Positions 22,310 through 24,255 of a DNA stretch of 24,255 bases are shown here, piece by piece. Position numbers and translations under genes: made by a program. This stretch comes from CBDUXT01 sp965371245. GTDB taxonomy: Bacteria > Planctomycetota > Phycisphaerae > UBA1845. The notes under the pieces are model-generated. The model had not been told where the DNA came from, ran no database searches, and worked only from the letters and a program-made list of their open reading frames with translations. The stretch lies in the NCBI GenBank assembly GCA_965371245.1, contig CBDUXT010000089.1, positions 1 to 24,255 on the forward strand. The letters are read 5' to 3'. Position 1 is the stretch's first letter. The number at the start of each line of letters is the position of its first letter.

Positions 22310-23952
22310 GACCGCGCGTTCCATCGGCTGCCGTCATCGGTCTGGGCTGGACGCTGTTCGGGCTGGCCATCGTCTGGCCTTCGGCGGCGCTGCTCGCCCG
22401 ATGCTGGAACGAATCCACATCGTCGCTGCCTCAGTGGATCGTTTCGCCGCGTCAGCTCGGGTTGTTTTGGCGCAGCGTGTGGCTTTCCGGGGCGGCGGTC
22501 GCGGCGACGTTACTGGTCTCGCTGCCCGCGGCCTATGCGCTGGGGCGCCTGCGCGGGATGTCGCGCCGGCCGCTCTTGGCCGGCTGCCTGATGGCCACGC
22601 TGCTCTGCCCGCCCATGGTCTACGCTTTTGGCTGGGAGCGGGTGGTCACGCTGCTGACCCGCGCGCCGGACGACGCCACTGCCACCGTAGGGACGGATCG
22701 GATCGATCCCGGCGCCTTGGCGACGAGGGAATCCGCCGCAACGTCGGAAGGTCCTCGCACGCTGCAACCCGCGGTTCCATTTTCCGCGGGCTCCAAGAGC
22801 TGGGAACCTTACGTCCGCTGCGTTGGTGTGTGGTCGCTGTGGCTCTGGCCTATTCCGGCCATGCTCTTGGCCGTTGGTTGGTCGCGGATCGGCTGTCGCG
22901 CGTTTGAGGAATCGCTACAGGTTTTGTCGGCGCCCGCCGCCTTCGTTCGCGTGGCCATGCCGCAACTCATTCCATACATCGCCCTTGGCGGCCTCATCGT
23001 TTTCGTTCTGTGCCTCAATGACTACGGTGTGCCGCACGCCTGCGGGCTCATCGTTTTCTCGACGGAACTGCTGGGTATCGCGCAACAATCCAGTCGGGCG
23101 ATCGACACGGTCTTGCCGGCCGGCATGAACGTGGCATCGACGGCCGTGGCTCTTATTGTGCTGCTGTTCTTGGGTCGCCGGTGCGCGGTGGACGATGACA
23201 CCGATGACTCCGGCGGTTTCGCATCCGCCAGCGCGACGGGTCCGTTTCTTCTTGTCCTGGGTATCTTCGCCGTCTCATGGCTCGTGCCGCTGACTGTGCT
23301 CACCTTGGATCTCGAATCTCCGGCGGTCTTGGTCTTGGGCGCGCGAACCTATGCCACGGACTTGGCAGCATCGTTGGGAACGGCGCTGCTCGCCGGGCTG
23401 GCGAGCGTCGCAATGGGCGCCGGGCTGATGATCTCGCCGCGCCTTCGCACACCCGCCGTGGTTTGGGCGCTGCTCTTCGGTGCGCTTCCCGGTGCGCTGA
23501 TCGGCGAAGCGCTGGTGGTGGGGTACAACCGGGCCGCCACCGCGCTTCTTTACGATCATTGGCCGATCCTCACGCTCAGCTACATCGCGCGGTTCGGGTG
23601 GATCGGTGTCGTGGCCGTCCGGCTGACCATCTGGCAGACACCGGCGGATCTCATCCAGCAGGCGCGCGCCGACGGCGCCGGGTCGATGTCCGTGCTTGGT
23701 GGTGTCCATCTCGCCTGGGGGTGGCCGACGCTGCTTGTCGGCGTCCTCGCCATCGCCGCCCTCGCGGTGGCTGACGTGGCCGCCTCCGCTCTGGTTCGGG
23801 TTCCTTCGTTCACCCCCATCGCCCACGTGCTGCTCGAGAAGTTCCACCGCTTCGAGGATGGCATGCTGATTGCCCTGAGCCTGTGGCTGGTGGGTGCCGC
23901 CATCGTGCCGTCGCTGGCTGCTTCCTTGGCGCTTCGCCGACGCGCGCGGTAG
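22306..23952 (+). CDS. Fused two-domain ABC permease (FbpB/AfuB-like)
   Basis: The protein has 548 residues from GTG 22306, overlapping the previous stop as GTGA; frames opening earlier are rejected. It has about twelve membrane segments in two halves, the usual form for iron-type importers (about 500-550 residues). The first coupling loop is E201-ESLQVLSAPAAFVRVAMPQLIP, the cytoplasmic EAA-type contact for the ATPase. The second is LIQQARADGAGSMSVLGGVHLAWGWP. An unusual polar insert of about 50 residues (118-168, rich in Thr, Asp, Ala and Pro) splits the first half between a membrane segment and a Trp-rich one; it may be a periplasmic or cytoplasmic loop specific to this lineage. No ATPase gene follows in the remaining 303 bases, so the complex needs one from elsewhere. 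Confidence 0.88.
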   Translation: MRPRVPSAAVIGLGWTLFGLAIVWPSAALLARCWNESTSSLPQWIVSPRQLGLFWRSVWLSGAAVAATLLVSLPAAYALGRLRGMSRRPLLAGCLMATLLCPPMVYAFGWERVVTLLTRAPDDATATVGTDRIDPGALATRESAATSEGPRTLQPAVPFSAGSKSWEPYVRCVGVWSLWLWPIPAMLLAVGWSRIGCRAFEESLQVLSAPAAFVRVAMPQLIPYIALGGLIVFVLCLNDYGVPHACGLIVFSTELLGIAQQSSRAIDTVLPAGMNVASTAVALIVLLFLGRRCAVDDDTDDSGGFASASATGPFLLVLGIFAVSWLVPLTVLTLDLESPAVLVLGARTYATDLAASLGTALLAGLASVAMGAGLMISPRLRTPAVVWALLFGALPGALIGEALVVGYNRAATALLYDHWPILTLSYIARFGWIGVVAVRLTIWQTPADLIQQARADGAGSMSVLGGVHLAWGWPTLLVGVLAIAALAVADVAASALVRVPSFTPIAHVLLEKFHRFEDGMLIALSLWLVGAAIVPSLAASLALRRRAR

Positions 23953-23970
23953 CGGCCGGTCCCACCAGGC

Positions 23971-24050
23971 TGTCCGCGGGCTAGCGCCCACGGCTCTGAC
24001 CCGGCGTGCCGCCCTCAAGATGGCTTTGCACGCCCCGCCGGAGATGTCAC
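23971..24050 (+). repeat. 80-bp direct repeat, copy 1
   Basis: About 72 of 80 positions match 24162-24241 by eye. It starts with a hairpin (ccgcgggc-tagc-gcccacgg, one G-T-type mismatch) followed by a conserved tail containing atggctttgcacgccccgcc. It begins 18 bases after the permease stop, so the hairpin may also end that transcript. Confidence 0.75.
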
Positions 24051-24161
24051 TACGCCGGCCGGGTGGAGTGCATGACCGAATCGGCGGGCAGTCTTCAGAG
24101 CACAGGGCGCGAGCCCTGTGGCCGATCTGGTATCGTAGAAGCCCCATGGTTGTTCGCATCG

Positions 24162-24241
24162 TGTCCGTGGGCTTGCGCCCACGGCTCTGACCCGGCGTGC
24201 CGCAGTCAAGATGGCTTTGCACGCCCCGCCCAAACTGTCAC
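24162..24241 (+). repeat. 80-bp direct repeat, copy 2
   Basis: Here the hairpin is perfect (ccgtgggc-ttgc-gcccacgg, 24165-24184). Differences from copy 1 cluster near the 3' end. Confidence 0.75.
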
Positions 24242-24255
24242 ACACCCCCCGCAAA

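Larger units (their letters stand above)
23953..24255. other. Gene-free right end with two copies of an 80-bp repeat
   Basis: No gene follows the permease. The stretch consists of the two repeat copies and a 111-base spacer holding a cagggc-gcga-gccctg hairpin (24102-24117). Frames on the - strand only translate the repeats. Confidence 0.6.

Noticed and set aside
23275..24222. - strand frame of 315 codons at the right end
   Set aside because: Antisense to the permease and running into the 80-bp repeats; no domain.
1..24255. tRNA, rRNA, riboswitch or prophage integration site
   Set aside because: No cloverleaf, conserved rRNA segment, integrase or att-like core was recognised on reading; no covariance search could be run.

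Overview
This is a GC-rich bacterial window (about 65% G+C by eye). It most probably comes from a planctomycete, with Phycisphaerae-like relatives the best guess. That rests on an exosortase-type PEP-CTERM protein, a membrane protein with a CxxC-CxxC ribbon, DUF1111-type cytochromes, many secreted lipoproteins, and short GC-rich palindromic repeats scattered between genes. The repeats would otherwise be read as spurious proteins. No 16S rRNA or other taxonomic marker is present, so the assignment is inference.

Layout. 1-161: 5' end of a secreted protein leaving the left edge (- strand). 162-943: a repeat cluster without genes. 944-1675 (-): a PEP-CTERM protein. 2102-4189 (+): a NusG/RfaH-type elongation factor followed by a Wza-type polysaccharide export lipoprotein, with no other exopolysaccharide genes in view. 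4309-6433 (-): imidazolonepropionase (hutI) overlapping a CPBP-type membrane protein. 6812-8338 (+): a multi-pass membrane protein with a zinc ribbon.

9069-17312 is the most distinctive part. On the + strand are a beta-propeller lipoprotein with a C-terminal beta module, a four-haem lipoprotein made of two fused DUF1111 di-haem modules, and a five-haem lipoprotein. On the - strand, converging on them, is a second copy of the propeller and C-terminal module, now split into two genes. One of these carries an InlB-like domain and thrombospondin type-3 calcium repeats; the other carries a dockerin-like loop. Together they look like an envelope-anchored electron-transfer module with nine CXXCH haem sites, bracketed by paralogous propellers. 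Its substrate is unknown.

17790-20852 (+): two broken RHS-core fragments in tandem. The first keeps a C-terminal HNH-nuclease-like toxin and, overlapping by ATGA, an SMI1/KNR4 (SUKH) immunity gene. Toxin and immunity DNA is clearly lower in GC (about 50%). The second has lost its toxin tip, is frameshifted upstream, and carries a genome-type 25-bp repeat read in frame.

21242-23952 (+): a substrate-binding protein and a fused two-domain permease of a ferric-iron-type ABC importer, overlapping by GTGA. No ATPase gene is in view. 23953-24255 holds an 80-bp direct repeat with hairpins and no gene.
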